A DNA stretch of 64,000 nt from NCBI RefSeq assembly GCF_901875305.1, contig NZ_CABFLY010000006.1, positions 1 through 64,000 of the forward strand, written 5' to 3'. Shown one piece after another: positions 17,268 through 27,160 of this stretch. Both the position numbers and the translations under genes were made by a program. This DNA comes from Rothia mucilaginosa. GTDB taxonomy: Bacteria; Actinomycetota; Actinomycetes; Actinomycetales; Micrococcaceae. Within the stretch, counting starts at the first letter, position 1, and every line of letters starts with the position of its first letter. The notes under the pieces are model-generated. The model saw only the letters and a list, made by a program, of their open reading frames with translations, was not told the origin of the DNA and did no database searches.

Positions 17268-17320
17268 CACCCCGAGTGCCTGCCTGCCGGTCTTGCAGAC
17301 GGGTGCCCGGGGTGTTCTGC
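17268..17320 (+). terminator. hairpin between carrier protein and entF
   Basis: CACCCCG (17268-17274) pairs with CGGGGTG (17308-17314), with further inner pairing, then TTCTGCTTT. It may end the fes-entE-ArCP transcript or attenuate entF. I see no clear promoter in the remaining 120 bases. Confidence 0.5.
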
Positions 17321-17438
17321 TTTCGCTGTTTTACTTTCCGCTGTTCCGGCTGATTTCAGCTGAGAATGGCGGGGGAGTAGTAGCCCCCCACACACATCAT
17401 TCCTAATCCAGACCTTGAATCAGACCTGAGAGGCCACC

Positions 17439-20400
17439 ATGGGCGTAGCTGATACTACCGCTTCCACCTCGCACACCGCGCAGGCCGCACCGAACGGGCA
17501 GACCAAAGACCCCTGGCTGCCGCTGACCACCAACGCGCGCGGTATCTATTTTGCCGCGGCGATTGACCCGGAAAACCCCTGCTACAACACCGCGGAGGTT
17601 CTGCAATGCCCCGCGGACACCGACGTGACGTTGCTACGCGAGGCACTGGTGCAGCTCTACCGCGAGAACGAGGGCTTCCGCGTGCGCACCCGCATTGCCG
17701 ATGGGGCCGCCTCCCAGCAGATTCTGCCGCTTGAGGCATTCCTTTCGGGCATCGACCTGCTCGTGGACGGGGGCGAACTGGAGGAGGGCGAGCTGAACGG
17801 CTCCGTGGAGGCGGGGGAGGAGAGCGCCTCTGACCTGCCCGAATCAGCCCTGTCTGACTCTGTTCTTCCCGCGCCGGTGCGTGCCTGGGCACAGCGCCTG
17901 CTCGCCCAGCCCCTTACCACCGATGCGGGCGTGACCGTGCGTAGCGCCCTGGCGCGTTACGGCGGGTTCCTCTGGGTGTACCATTCCTTCTCCCACGTGG
18001 TCGCCGACGGCTTCGCGGCGTTCAACGGTCTCTCCCGCGTTGCCGCTATTTACCGCGCCCTGTCCGCCGGTCAGCCGGTTCCGCCCACCCGCCGCATGAG
18101 CCTGCAGCAACTGCTCGACGCCGACGAGGCCGCCTCTGCCACCCGCGACGAAGACCTCGCCTTCTGGCAGGCGAGCGGCGCCCTGGAACAGGAAGACACC
18201 TCCCTTGCGGGTCGTACCGCCTCACCGTCGGCGCGTGCGGTGCGCCGTAGTTTTTCCATCGACCCGCAGGCTCAGCAGGCTCTACTGGATGCGGCAAAGC
18301 ATCACGGGGTGTCCTGGCCCGTGCTGGCGACCGCCGCCGTGGGCTCGTACCTGGCGCGTGTGGGCGGCTACCCGCAGGCTTCGTTCGGTGTGCCGCAGAT
18401 GAACCGCATGTTCGCCCGCACCCTGCCGGAGGCGACCCGCGCCCTGGGTGCGGCAAGCGCGCAGACCGGCTGTACCGCGGTGAACGTTCTGCCGGTGCAG
18501 GTTGCGGCGACCGGTCCCATCGCGGAGTCCCTGTACTCGGTGAAGGAACAGTACGCCCGCAACGCCGAGCACCCGCTGGCACGCCAGGAAGACCTCGAGC
18601 GCATCGCACGTCATGCCCAGTCCAGGCTCTTTGGCGCGCAGATTAACGTGGTACCCTTCGACGCGGTGCTGCCGCTGGCGGCCCCCTCCAGAGGCGAGTC
18701 CGGAGCCGCGGTACCGACCGCGCGCATCCACAATATTTCGGCAGGCCCCGTCGCAGATGCAACCTTCACCCTGCGCGGCATGCCCGGCCGCGGCAACAGC
18801 ATCTCCTGTGAGATTGACATGAACCCGGCGCTCTACACCGCCGAGGAGCTGGAGCACCACGCCGCCCGCCTGAGCGAGTGGCTACCCGCCTATGCCGCCC
18901 AGGCGCAGCGCGAGGGCGCCTCCCTGAACAACCTGGGCCTGGCGACCGAGGCTGAACTGGCAACCTTGCGCGAGCTGACCGCCCCGGCGCGCACCGAGCA
19001 TCCGCTGGAGTACAAGACCCTGCTGGATCGTTTCCGTGACGCGGTGGCGGCGCATCCGCAGGCGCTCGCCGTGCTGGATTCTGCCCCCGCGCCCGGTGAG
19101 GTGCTCACCCCCGAGTCGGAGCGCGCCTACGCTTTTGACCGCGCCCTCACCTACGCCGAGCTGGACGAGCGCGCCCGTGCGCTTGCCGCGCAGCTGCTGG
19201 ACTGGGGCGTTCGCCCTTCCGATGCGGTGGGCCTGCGTGTGCACCGCGGCGTGGAGCAGTACGTGGCGCTGTACGCCCTGCTGTACGCGGGCGCCACCTA
19301 CGTGCCGGTGCTTCCTGATCTGCCCGCCGAGCGTGTGGGCGTGATGATGGAGGACGCCGAATGCTCCCTGCTTCTGCACGGCCCCGGTCTGCAGCCGCTG
19401 AGCGCGGAGGAACTGAACCCGCAGGACCCTGCGCGTCACGCGAACCTGCCCCAGCATACCCTGCCGCTGCTGAGCACTGACGAGCCCAGCAAGGCACCCG
19501 CCGCAGAGGAGCTTCCGGGCGTAAAAACCGGCCTGGACGAGGACGCTTACGTGCTCTTCACCTCCGGCTCCACGGGCCGCCCGAAGGGCGTTGCCATCAG
19601 CCACCGCTCGATTGATAACCGCCTGCGCTGGCAGCAGCACCAGATTCCGGTGGGGGAGGGCGACCGCGTTCTGCACAAGACCCCCATTTCCTTCGACGTG
19701 CACGTGTGGGAGCTGTACTGGCCGCTCGCAGAGGGTGCTGCCGTGGTCATTGCCGCCCCGGAGGGGCACCGCGACCCCGCCTACCTGGCGCGCGTGATTG
19801 CCGAGCAGTCCGTCACGGCGGTGCACTTTGTGCCGACCATGCTTTCGGCGCTGACCTCTTCGCCGGCGGCGCGCCGCATCCTGACGGAGGCCGGCTTCGG
19901 GCATGACCGGGAACAGCCTCTACGCTACGTGGTCTGCTCGGGCGAGGCACTGCAGAAGGACCAGGTGCAGGCTGCGGGCGAGGTTCTGGGCGTGTACCCG
20001 CTGAACCTCTACGGCCCGACTGAGGCGGCGGTGGACGTCACCTTCTGGGAGACCTCCTCCGACCCGCAGCGCGAGAGCGTGCCCATTGGCGAGCCGGTCT
20101 GGAACACCGGCACTCTGATTCTTGACCCGACCGGTCACCCCGTGCCGGTGGGTGTGACGGGTGAGCTGCACCTGTCGGGTGTGCAGCTGGCGCGCGGTTA
20201 CAAGAACAACCCACAGGCGACCGCGGCGGCTTTTGCGGAGCAGGCTCCCGCCGGTGCGCTCGCGCTACTGAACGGTGAGAGTCAGCGCCTGTATCGTACG
20301 GGTGATTTGGCGTGCTGGGAGATTCTTTCCGATGGCCGCGCCGTCATTGGTTACCGCGGCCGCACGGATTATCAGATTAAGGTGCGCGGTCAGCGCCTGG

Positions 20401-21740
20401 AACTGGGCGATATTGAGATGGCTCTTGCCGCGGTTGAGGGTGTGAGCGCTTCGGTGGCTCTGCTGTACCGCGGTCTGCGTGAGCCCGCTCTGGCGGCGGT
20501 GCTGGAGGTGGGCGACGTGCCCGCTGAGCGTGCCGAGCAGCTGGTGGAGGCGGCGCGTGAGCATTGTGCGCAGGTTCTGCCGGACTACATGGTTCCTACC
20601 CTGTGGCACACTCTGCCTGCGTTGCCGGTGAGTCCCTCCGGTAAAGCGGATCGTAAGCTACTGGCGTCCCTCGACCTGACCCCCGAGGCTTCCGACGCTG
20701 AGGGCCCGCACGGTCTGCTGGAGCAGCAGCTGTGCTCAATTATTGCGGGTGTGCTGGGTCGTGAGCGTTTCGGCGTGGACGAGGATTTCTTTGCCTCGGG
20801 CGGCCATTCGTTGGCGGCTCTAGAGGTGATTGCCGCGGTTGAGGAGCAACTGGGCCTGAGCGTGAGCATCGGTGCGCTTTTTGCGCATCCGACCGTGCAG
20901 GCGTTGGCGGCGTCCATTGCGGGGGAGCGCGGCGAGGGCGCGGAGTTCGCGCCGGTTCTGCCGCTACGAGAACAACCTACCGCGCATGACGCTACCGATG
21001 CCCCCGCGCCGCTGTTTATTCTGCCGCCCGCGGGTGGTTTGGGCTGGTGCTATGCGGGGTACCTCTCGCATCTTCCGGCTCAACAGGGCGTGTATGCTGT
21101 GCAGGCTGAGGCGTTCTCTGACCCGCAGACTGGCTTTGCGTCGAGCCTGCAGGAGTTGGCTGAGGGCTACCTGAAGCTGATTGAAAAGACTCTGGTGGAG
21201 CGTTCGTTGCCGCGTCGTTTTGCGTTGATGGGCTGGTCTGTGGGCGGTACTGCCGCGGTGCAGGTGGCGGCTTTGGCGCAGGCTGCGGGTGCGCAGGTTG
21301 AGCGCGTCATCCTGCTGGATGCGTATCCTTCGGAGCAGTGGCAGGGCGTGCCTGCGCCGGATGAGCAGGAGAGCTTCCGTGCGTTGCTGCGCATGGGCGG
21401 TTTGCCGGAGCCTGCCGTCGACGAGCAGCTTGATTTGCCGGGTACGTTGGAGCGTCTGCAGAGGGCGGGTTCAGCGATGGGTTACCTACCGGAGGAGAAG
21501 CTGGGCGTGTGCCTGGGTAGTATGCGTGCTTCGGCGGCGCTCATGCGTGGTGCTGAGCAGGCGTTCTTCGGCGGTGACGTGTTGCTGGTGGGTGTACCGC
21601 ACGAGGATCAGCCGTATCTGGATGCGGCGGGTTGGGCGGCGCATGCGTCGTCGTTCCGTTCGGTGCTACTGGAGGGTACGCATCCTGACCTGGTGAATCC
21701 GGCGCGTTTGGCGGAGGTGACCGGCCACTTCGCCGGCTAG
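17439..21740 (+). CDS. entF: nonribosomal peptide synthetase EntF (C-A-PCP-TE, serine)
   Basis: 1433 residues with the module order of enterobactin synthase F. The condensation domain (about 15-480) has the motif SHVVADG (185-191): the second, catalytic His186 is kept, the first His is Ser. The adenylation domain (about 525-1020) has TSGSTGRPKG (from 708), and its pocket residues in FDVHVWE, VHFVP, CSGEA and GPTEAAVD agree with the EntF serine code. The carrier domain has GGHSLAA (Ser1124). The thioesterase has GWSVGG (Ser1267) and a late His1415. Predicted action: amide-link dihydroxybenzoate to serine, then trimerise and cyclise. The start follows TGAGAGG. The last third uses more G/T-ending codons than the first. 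Confidence 0.95.
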   Translation: MGVADTTASTSHTAQAAPNGQTKDPWLPLTTNARGIYFAAAIDPENPCYNTAEVLQCPADTDVTLLREALVQLYRENEGFRVRTRIADGAASQQILPLEAFLSGIDLLVDGGELEEGELNGSVEAGEESASDLPESALSDSVLPAPVRAWAQRLLAQPLTTDAGVTVRSALARYGGFLWVYHSFSHVVADGFAAFNGLSRVAAIYRALSAGQPVPPTRRMSLQQLLDADEAASATRDEDLAFWQASGALEQEDTSLAGRTASPSARAVRRSFSIDPQAQQALLDAAKHHGVSWPVLATAAVGSYLARVGGYPQASFGVPQMNRMFARTLPEATRALGAASAQTGCTAVNVLPVQVAATGPIAESLYSVKEQYARNAEHPLARQEDLERIARHAQSRLFGAQINVVPFDAVLPLAAPSRGESGAAVPTARIHNISAGPVADATFTLRGMPGRGNSISCEIDMNPALYTAEELEHHAARLSEWLPAYAAQAQREGASLNNLGLATEAELATLRELTAPARTEHPLEYKTLLDRFRDAVAAHPQALAVLDSAPAPGEVLTPESERAYAFDRALTYAELDERARALAAQLLDWGVRPSDAVGLRVHRGVEQYVALYALLYAGATYVPVLPDLPAERVGVMMEDAECSLLLHGPGLQPLSAEELNPQDPARHANLPQHTLPLLSTDEPSKAPAAEELPGVKTGLDEDAYVLFTSGSTGRPKGVAISHRSIDNRLRWQQHQIPVGEGDRVLHKTPISFDVHVWELYWPLAEGAAVVIAAPEGHRDPAYLARVIAEQSVTAVHFVPTMLSALTSSPAARRILTEAGFGHDREQPLRYVVCSGEALQKDQVQAAGEVLGVYPLNLYGPTEAAVDVTFWETSSDPQRESVPIGEPVWNTGTLILDPTGHPVPVGVTGELHLSGVQLARGYKNNPQATAAAFAEQAPAGALALLNGESQRLYRTGDLACWEILSDGRAVIGYRGRTDYQIKVRGQRLELGDIEMALAAVEGVSASVALLYRGLREPALAAVLEVGDVPAERAEQLVEAAREHCAQVLPDYMVPTLWHTLPALPVSPSGKADRKLLASLDLTPEASDAEGPHGLLEQQLCSIIAGVLGRERFGVDEDFFASGGHSLAALEVIAAVEEQLGLSVSIGALFAHPTVQALAASIAGERGEGAEFAPVLPLREQPTAHDATDAPAPLFILPPAGGLGWCYAGYLSHLPAQQGVYAVQAEAFSDPQTGFASSLQELAEGYLKLIEKTLVERSLPRRFALMGWSVGGTAAVQVAALAQAAGAQVERVILLDAYPSEQWQGVPAPDEQESFRALLRMGGLPEPAVDEQLDLPGTLERLQRAGSAMGYLPEEKLGVCLGSMRASAALMRGAEQAFFGGDVLLVGVPHEDQPYLDAAGWAAHASSFRSVLLEGTHPDLVNPARLAEVTGHFAG

Positions 21741-21767
21741 CCCAGCCTAACGCCCACGAGTGACTGA

Positions 21768-21810
21768 ACTGGCCCGAGGGTAGCAGCTGTTACCTCCGGG
21801 CCAGTAGTTT
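21768..21810 (+). terminator. terminator after entF
   Basis: ACTGGCCCG-AGGGTA pairs with TTACCT-CCGGGCCAGT (one mismatch region), followed by AGTTT. It ends the siderophore locus. Confidence 0.7.
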
Positions 21811-21946
21811 ATGCACAAGCAACACCGTTTGTTTCAACCCTGGCTGTACAAAATATAGCTGTACACAGCGTTGTGTGTTTAGACCGCTGCTGTCTGTGCA
21901 AACTGTCTGCCCCAAACTACGGGCTTGCTCGCAGAACAAAGTTAAA

Positions 21947-21991
21947 ACACGAAGGCCCCCGGTTGATGAATCATCAACCGAGGGCCTTCGT
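21947..21991 (-). terminator. terminator of aceE
   Basis: A 20-base near-perfect stem (CGAAGGCCCTCGGTTGATGA and its complement) is followed on the reverse strand by TGTTTTAAC. It lies about 40 bases past the aceE stop. Confidence 0.85.
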
Positions 21992-22031
21992 TGAGCGTCC
22001 AGCTCAGAACCGATGTTCTACAGCTAAATAC

Positions 22032-24764
22032 TTAGTGCTGTGCCAGCTCGGAGTTAGCGTTCACGTTCAGCAGGTCGTACTTAGCGAATGCCTTTGCGGG
22101 AACGTCCGCTGCAACCTCGCCGCGCTTTGCCAGCATCTGCAGGGTGCGGACAACGACCGACTCTGCATCGATGTGGAAGAAGCGACGTGCGCCCGGGCGG
22201 GTGTCTGCGAAGCCGAAGCCGTCGGCACCCAGGGTTGCGAAGTCGTTCGGAACGAACTGGCGAATCTGGTCGGGAACAGCCGAGGTGTAGTCGGTGGTCG
22301 CGATGATCGGGCCAGCGGCACCTGCCAGCTTCTGGGTCACGTAAGGAACGCGAGCGGGCTGGTTCGGGTTCAGCAGAGCCTCTTCCTCAGCAGCAACGCC
22401 GTCGCGGCGCAGTTCGGTCCACGAGGTGACAGACCAGACGTCTGCGGAGACGCCCCAGTCTTCAGCCAGCAGCTTCTGAGCCTTCTCAATCCACGGAACA
22501 GCGATACCCGAAGCGAGCAGCTGTGCCTTGGGGCCGGAGGTCAGCGGGGAGTCGCTGATCTTGTGGATACCCTTGACGATGCCCTCAACGTCAACGTTTG
22601 CCGGCTCAGCAGGCTGGTGAATCGGCTCGTTGTACACGGTCAGGTAGTACATGACGTTGTGATCTTCGTCCTTGGTGCCGTACATCTGCTCGATACCGCG
22701 CTCCACGATGTGGGCAATCTCGTAGGAGTAGGCCGGGTCGTAGATCTTGAACGCCGGGTTGGTGGAGGCCAGAATCGGGGAGTGGCCGTCGTTGTGCTGC
22801 AGGCCCTCACCGGACAGGGTGGTACGACCGGCGGTTGCACCGATGACGAAGCCGCGGCACATCTGGTCGGCAGCAGCCCAGAAGCCGTCGCCGGTGCGCT
22901 GGAAACCGAACATCGAGTAGAAGATGTAAATCGGGATCATCGGCTCGCCGTGGGTGTCGTAGGAGGAACCCAGAGCGATGAATGCAGCGGTTGCGCCTGC
23001 CTCGTTAATACCAACGTGAACAATCTGGCCCTCGGGGGACTCGGTGTAGGAGAGCATGAGCTCGTGGTCAACGGGCACGTAGTTCTGGCCGTTGGGGTTG
23101 TACAGCTTAGCGGAGGGGAAGAATGCTTCCATACCGAAGGTACGTGCCTCATCGGGGGTGATGGGAGCGATACGGTGACCGAAGCCCTTCACACGCATGA
23201 GGTCCTTCATCAGGCGGACGAAGGCCATGGTGCTTGCGGCGGTCTGCTTGCCGGAACCCTTCTTAGCTGCGGCGTATGCCTTAGCGTCGGGCAGGGTAAT
23301 CTCGGGCTGGACGTTCGGACGACCGGGGACGTAGCCGCCGAGTTCCTTACGGCGTGCCTGCATGTACTGCAGTGCCGGGTGGTTTGCCTCGGGCAGGTAG
23401 TACGGCGGGTTGTACAGATCCTTCTCCAGCTCCTCGTCGGAGATGGGGATGTTCAGGTGGTCACGGAAGCCCTTCAGTGCTTCCATGGTGAACTTCTTGA
23501 TCTGGTGGGTGGAGTTACGTGCCTCGAAGTAGGGGCCGAGCTCCGCGCCCTTAATGGACTGTGCCAGGATGACGGTGGGCTGACCCTTGGTCTCCATAGC
23601 CTCCTTGAAGGCTGCGTAGATCTTCTTGTCGTCGTGGCCACCCAGACGCAGGTTGAAGATCTGCTCGTCGGTCAGGTCTGCAACCAGTTCCTTGGTCTCG
23701 GGGTACTTGCCGAAGAAGTGCTCGCGGATGTAGCCACCGTTTTCGCCACGGAAGGTCTGGTAGTCACCGTCGAGAGTCTCGTTCATCAGCTGGATGAGCT
23801 TGCCGCTCTTGTCCTTCTTGAGCAGCTCGTCGTAGTCGGAGCCCCACAGGACCTTGATGACGTGCCAGCCTGCGCCGCGGAAGAATGCCTCGAGTTCCTG
23901 AACGATCTTGCCGTTACCGCGAACGGGGCCGTCCAGACGCTGCAGGTTGCAGTTGATGACGAAGGTCAGGTTGTCCAGGTGCTCGTTAGCAGCCAGCTGC
24001 AGTGCACCACGCGACTCGGGCTCGTCCATCTCGCCATCGCCCAGGAATGCCCAGACGTGCTGCTCGGAGGTGTCCTTGATCTTGTGGTTGTGCAGGTACT
24101 TGTTGAAGGATGCCTGGTGGATTGCGTTCAGAGGGCCCAGACCCATGGACACGGTCGGGAACTGCCAGAACGTAGGCATGCAACGGGGGTGCGGGTACGA
24201 AGGAATACCGTTTGCGCCCTTGGTCTTCTCCTGACGGAAGCCGTCCATCTGCTCTTCGGTCAGGACGCCCTCAACGAAGCCGCGAGCGTAAACGCCGGGG
24301 GAGGAGTGACCCTGGAAGAACACCTGGTCGCCGCCACCGGGGTGGTTACGGCCGCGGAAGAAGTGGTTCTGGCCCATTTCGTAGAGGTCAGCGATACCTG
24401 CGAAGGTGGAGATGTGACCGCCCACGCCGATGCCCTTCTTCTGGGCACGCTGCACCATAATTGCAGCGTTCCAACGAATCCATGCGCGGTACTGGCGCTC
24501 GAGTTCCTCATCGCCGGGGTACTCGGGCTGCTGATCAACGGGAATGGTGTTGATGTAGTCAGTCTTGGTCAGAGTCGGAACCTCGACACCCTTCTCGCCA
24601 GCTTCCTTAATCAGCGCGCGAAGGATGTACTCAGCACGCTCGGTGCCGTGGGTCTTAATCAGGTCTTCGAGGGATTCAGCCCACTCCTGGGTCTCTTCGA
24701 CGTCGATGTCCTTCAGGCCATCGAGAAGGGTGCTCAGGGAGTGCTCGTTCGGTACGTTAGCCAA
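22032..24764 (-). CDS. aceE: pyruvate dehydrogenase E1 component, homodimeric
   Basis: Thiamine-diphosphate enzyme of 910 residues that decarboxylates pyruvate and passes the acetyl group to E2 for acetyl-CoA formation. The length and the ThDP/Mg motif ([13 protein letters not shown] ... [17 protein letters not shown]) identify the single-chain AceE type used by actinobacteria and enterobacteria. The apparent start codon is TTG, with GAGAGG about 10 bases upstream. No in-frame ATG or GTG lies just upstream. E2 and E3 genes are not adjacent, which is usual in actinobacteria. A long open frame on the opposite strand is an artefact of GC-rich codons. Confidence 0.96.
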   Translation of the reverse strand: MANVPNEHSLSTLLDGLKDIDVEETQEWAESLEDLIKTHGTERAEYILRALIKEAGEKGVEVPTLTKTDYINTIPVDQQPEYPGDEELERQYRAWIRWNAAIMVQRAQKKGIGVGGHISTFAGIADLYEMGQNHFFRGRNHPGGGDQVFFQGHSSPGVYARGFVEGVLTEEQMDGFRQEKTKGANGIPSYPHPRCMPTFWQFPTVSMGLGPLNAIHQASFNKYLHNHKIKDTSEQHVWAFLGDGEMDEPESRGALQLAANEHLDNLTFVINCNLQRLDGPVRGNGKIVQELEAFFRGAGWHVIKVLWGSDYDELLKKDKSGKLIQLMNETLDGDYQTFRGENGGYIREHFFGKYPETKELVADLTDEQIFNLRLGGHDDKKIYAAFKEAMETKGQPTVILAQSIKGAELGPYFEARNSTHQIKKFTMEALKGFRDHLNIPISDEELEKDLYNPPYYLPEANHPALQYMQARRKELGGYVPGRPNVQPEITLPDAKAYAAAKKGSGKQTAASTMAFVRLMKDLMRVKGFGHRIAPITPDEARTFGMEAFFPSAKLYNPNGQNYVPVDHELMLSYTESPEGQIVHVGINEAGATAAFIALGSSYDTHGEPMIPIYIFYSMFGFQRTGDGFWAAADQMCRGFVIGATAGRTTLSGEGLQHNDGHSPILASTNPAFKIYDPAYSYEIAHIVERGIEQMYGTKDEDHNVMYYLTVYNEPIHQPAEPANVDVEGIVKGIHKISDSPLTSGPKAQLLASGIAVPWIEKAQKLLAEDWGVSADVWSVTSWTELRRDGVAAEEEALLNPNQPARVPYVTQKLAGAAGPIIATTDYTSAVPDQIRQFVPNDFATLGADGFGFADTRPGARRFFHIDAESVVVRTLQMLAKRGEVAADVPAKAFAKYDLLNVNANSELAQH

Positions 24765-25177
24765 ACTAATCCAACCTCTCTTCTGTGCGGTTGTATAGAT
24801 CGTTCATGAAGCGATTCTGCATCATTTGAACCATCTCTATGTTTAAACGCGGCAGATCGTTAGACCCGCTACGCTTCTTTCTCTACTATCTTAGACCTAA
24901 AAATGGCCTTCGTGGCATCAAAATGATGTTTTTGCGGTGTTGGTTTCGCACTCTGGGCATCATTGCGGAAAACGAGGCGCAAAAGAGGGGTGATAAGGTC
25001 TAAGTGAACCTATATATCAAGGGGGAACCGGGGGAATGGAAATACCGCGAAGTGCCGCCTTTTATTGGGATATTGGGTGGATTGAGGGAGTTGTGTTTTG
25101 TGGGGTTGTATGGGGTGCTGATTGCTGAATCCGCAGCCTGCTCCAAGATTGTGAGATGTAGAACACGTATAGATGAT
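24765..25177. other. aceE upstream region with widely spaced inverted repeat
   Basis: No gene seen. It must hold the aceE promoter (reverse strand). CTTAGACCT (24890-24898) and AGGTCTAAG (24996-25004) form a perfect 9-base inverted pair about 97 bases apart, so a two-site operator is possible. The region is AT-richer than its surroundings. Confidence 0.45.
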
Positions 25178-25206
25178 TTGCGCGCCCATAAGTCGGTCTG
25201 TATAGT
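25178..25206 (+). promoter_or_regulatory. promoter of tRNA-Val(TAC)
   Basis: TTGCGC (25178-25183), a 17-base spacer and TATAGT (25201-25206). The -10 is identical to that of the other tRNA-Val gene. A start near 25213 leaves a leader of about 35 bases. Confidence 0.65.
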
Positions 25207-25247
25207 ATTACCTTGTGTTCAGCTGGTAGAGAGTCAGCAAGAATTAC

Positions 25248-25320
25248 GGGTCTTTAGCTCAGCTGGTAGAGCGCCACGTTTACACCGTGGATGTCATCGG
25301 TTCGATCCCGGTAGGACCCA
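25248..25320 (+). tRNA. tRNA-Val (anticodon TAC)
   Basis: A 73-base cloverleaf. The acceptor GGGTCTT pairs with AGGACCC (with G-T pairs), the D-arm is GCTC/GAGC, the anticodon stem CCACG/CGTGG carries the loop TTTACAC (anticodon TAC), and the T-arm ATCGG/CCGGT carries TTCGATC. The genome continues CCG, so the 3' CCA is not encoded, unlike the first tRNA-Val. A 13-base copy of its D-arm lies 40 bases upstream. Confidence 0.95.
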
Positions 25321-25325
25321 CCGCT

Positions 25326-25357
25326 AACCCCGGTACCATACGGTACCGGGGTTTTGT
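25326..25357 (+). terminator. terminator after tRNA-Val(TAC)
   Basis: AACCCCGGTACC and CGGTACCGGGGTT form a tight hairpin with a short loop, followed by TTTTGTT. Confidence 0.85.
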
Positions 25358-25482
25358 TATACCATCTTCTCCGCGCTGGTAGGCTCCTCCAATTTAGGTC
25401 GACTCGTTCCCGAAATCCCTTGATTGGCGCGGCTAAATGTATTAAATGGTCCGCATCACGGGTATGCCCCGCCCTGAGCGCG

Positions 25483-25495
25483 TATCCTTATATAC
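25483..25495 (+). promoter_or_regulatory. -10 element suggesting a leaderless gnd transcript
   Basis: TATCCT (25483-25488) ends seven bases before the gnd ATG, so transcription would begin at or beside the A of ATG. No Shine-Dalgarno sequence is present upstream. The -35 region is not clear. Confidence 0.5.
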
Positions 25496-26968
25496 ATGAC
25501 TGAAAACAAGAAGGCACAGATTGGTGTAACCGGCCTTGCTGTCATGGGTGCAAACCTCGCCCGCAACCTGGCACGCAACGGCTACACCGTAGCACTGCAC
25601 AACCGTTCCGCTGAGAAGACCGACGCCCTGCTCGCCGAGCACGGTGCAGAGGGTGACTTCATTCGTACCGAGTCCCTGCAGGAACTCGTCGACTCCCTCG
25701 AATCTCCCCGCCGCATCCTGATCATGGTGAAGGCGGGCGGCCCCGTCGACTCCGTGATTGAGCAGCTCACCCCCCTGCTGGACGAGGGCGACATCATCAT
25801 CGACGGCGGTAACTCCCACTTCCCTGACACCATCCGCCGCGAGCGCGCACTGGCAGAGAAGGGCCTGCACTTCGTGGGCGTCGGTGTCTCCGGCGGCGAG
25901 GAAGGCGCCCTCTGGGGCCCCTCCATGATGCCCGGCGGCTCCGCCGAGTCCTACAAGCACGTCGGTCCCATGCTCGAGAAGATCGCCGCTAAGGCACCCC
26001 AGGACGGCGCACCCTGCTGCGCATGGATCTCCACCGACGGTGCGGGCCACTTCGTGAAGATGGTCCACAATGGCATTGAGTACGCCGACATGCAGGTGAT
26101 TGGTGAGGCCTACGACCTGTTGCGCTCCGTGGCTGGCCTCGAGCCCGCTGAGCAGGCAGAGATTTTCAAGGCCTGGAACAAGACCGAGCTGAGCTCCTAC
26201 CTGATTGAAATCACCTCCGAGGTGCTCGCACAGGTGGACGCCAAGACCGGCAAGCCGCTGGTCGACGTAATTGTTGACGCCGCGGGTCAGAAGGGTACCG
26301 GCCTGTGGACCGCTAAGGCCGGCCTGGACCTCGGTTCCCCCGTCTCCGCCATCGCAGAGTCTGTGTTCGCTCGCGCCCTGTCCTCCGTCGAGCGTGAGCA
26401 GCGCGAGCAGGCTCAGCGCGAGCTACCCGCCGGCCTGATTGCCACCACCGGTGTGGGCGCCGGCGACCCCGAGTTCGTCGAGGATGTGCGCCGCGCGCTC
26501 TTCGCATCCAAGCTCGTTGCATACGCACAGGGCATGGACCTGCTGACCCGCGCCGGCAAGGAGTACGGTTGGGACCTGAAGCTGGACACCATCGCATCGC
26601 TGTGGCGCGCCGGCTGCATCATCCGCGCCGAGTTGCTGGGCGACATCATGGCCGCCTACGCTGATCAGGCTCCCGCGAACATGTTGCTCGCCCCCGCCTT
26701 CAAGAACCTCATGGACGAGCTCGTTCCCTCCTGGCGCCGCGTTGTGGCCAAGGCTACCGCACTGGGCATCCCTGTGCCAGTGTTCGCATCCGCACTGTCG
26801 TACTACGACGGCCTGCGCCGCGACCGCCTGCCCGCAGCCCTGATTCAGGGCCAGCGCGACTTCTTCGGTGCGCACACCTACGGCCGTATCGACGAAGAGG
26901 GCGCCTTCCACACCATGTGGAGCGGTGACCGTTCTGAGGCGAACGCAGCGGATATCCACGTTCACTAA
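25496..26968 (+). CDS. gnd: 6-phosphogluconate dehydrogenase, decarboxylating
   Basis: Oxidises 6-phosphogluconate to ribulose-5-phosphate, the substrate of the rpe product encoded upstream, and yields NADPH. It is the long form (490 residues). The nucleotide-binding start is IGVTGLAVMGANLARNLARNG, shortened here to GLAVMGANLA at about 13-22. The substrate loop is GVSGGEEGALWGPSMMPGG, and catalytic Lys/Asn lie in HFVKMVHNGIEYADMQ. The single-gene unit is bounded by a tRNA terminator upstream and its own strong terminator downstream. Confidence 0.96.
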   Translation: MTENKKAQIGVTGLAVMGANLARNLARNGYTVALHNRSAEKTDALLAEHGAEGDFIRTESLQELVDSLESPRRILIMVKAGGPVDSVIEQLTPLLDEGDIIIDGGNSHFPDTIRRERALAEKGLHFVGVGVSGGEEGALWGPSMMPGGSAESYKHVGPMLEKIAAKAPQDGAPCCAWISTDGAGHFVKMVHNGIEYADMQVIGEAYDLLRSVAGLEPAEQAEIFKAWNKTELSSYLIEITSEVLAQVDAKTGKPLVDVIVDAAGQKGTGLWTAKAGLDLGSPVSAIAESVFARALSSVEREQREQAQRELPAGLIATTGVGAGDPEFVEDVRRALFASKLVAYAQGMDLLTRAGKEYGWDLKLDTIASLWRAGCIIRAELLGDIMAAYADQAPANMLLAPAFKNLMDELVPSWRRVVAKATALGIPVPVFASALSYYDGLRRDRLPAALIQGQRDFFGAHTYGRIDEEGAFHTMWSGDRSEANAADIHVH

Positions 26969-26987
26969 ACTTTTATAGCTGAACGTA

Positions 26988-27035
26988 GAAGGCCCGCCCG
27001 GCTGGATTTCACATCCAACCGGGCGGGCCTTCGTT
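26988..27035 (+). terminator. terminator after gnd
   Basis: GAAGGCCCGCCCGG-TTGGAT-type stem of about 18 pairs (26988-27032) with a small loop, followed by GTT. It can also work in reverse for transcripts arriving from cysE. A smaller hairpin, AGGAGCC-TTCTAA-GGCTCCT (27115-27134), lies closer to the cysE stop. Confidence 0.8.
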
Positions 27036-27160
27036 ATGTTTTTGATATGTCGTTGTGCGGGGTGATAAAGAAATATACCGTGGGCGTGGGGGAGAGGGGC
27101 CACAGATGTTGGCTAGGAGCCTTCTAAGGCTCCTCTAAGGGTCTAAAAAGCTAGGAAGCG

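Noticed and set aside
16960..17438. MbtH-like gene beside entF
   Set aside because: The only small gene here is the carrier protein; no NPxxQHSLWP-like motif was seen in any frame around it.
21873..24809. 978-codon open frame on the forward strand opposite aceE
   Set aside because: It mirrors aceE codons in GC-rich DNA, has no ribosome site or recognisable domain, and the reverse-strand protein is an unmistakable AceE.
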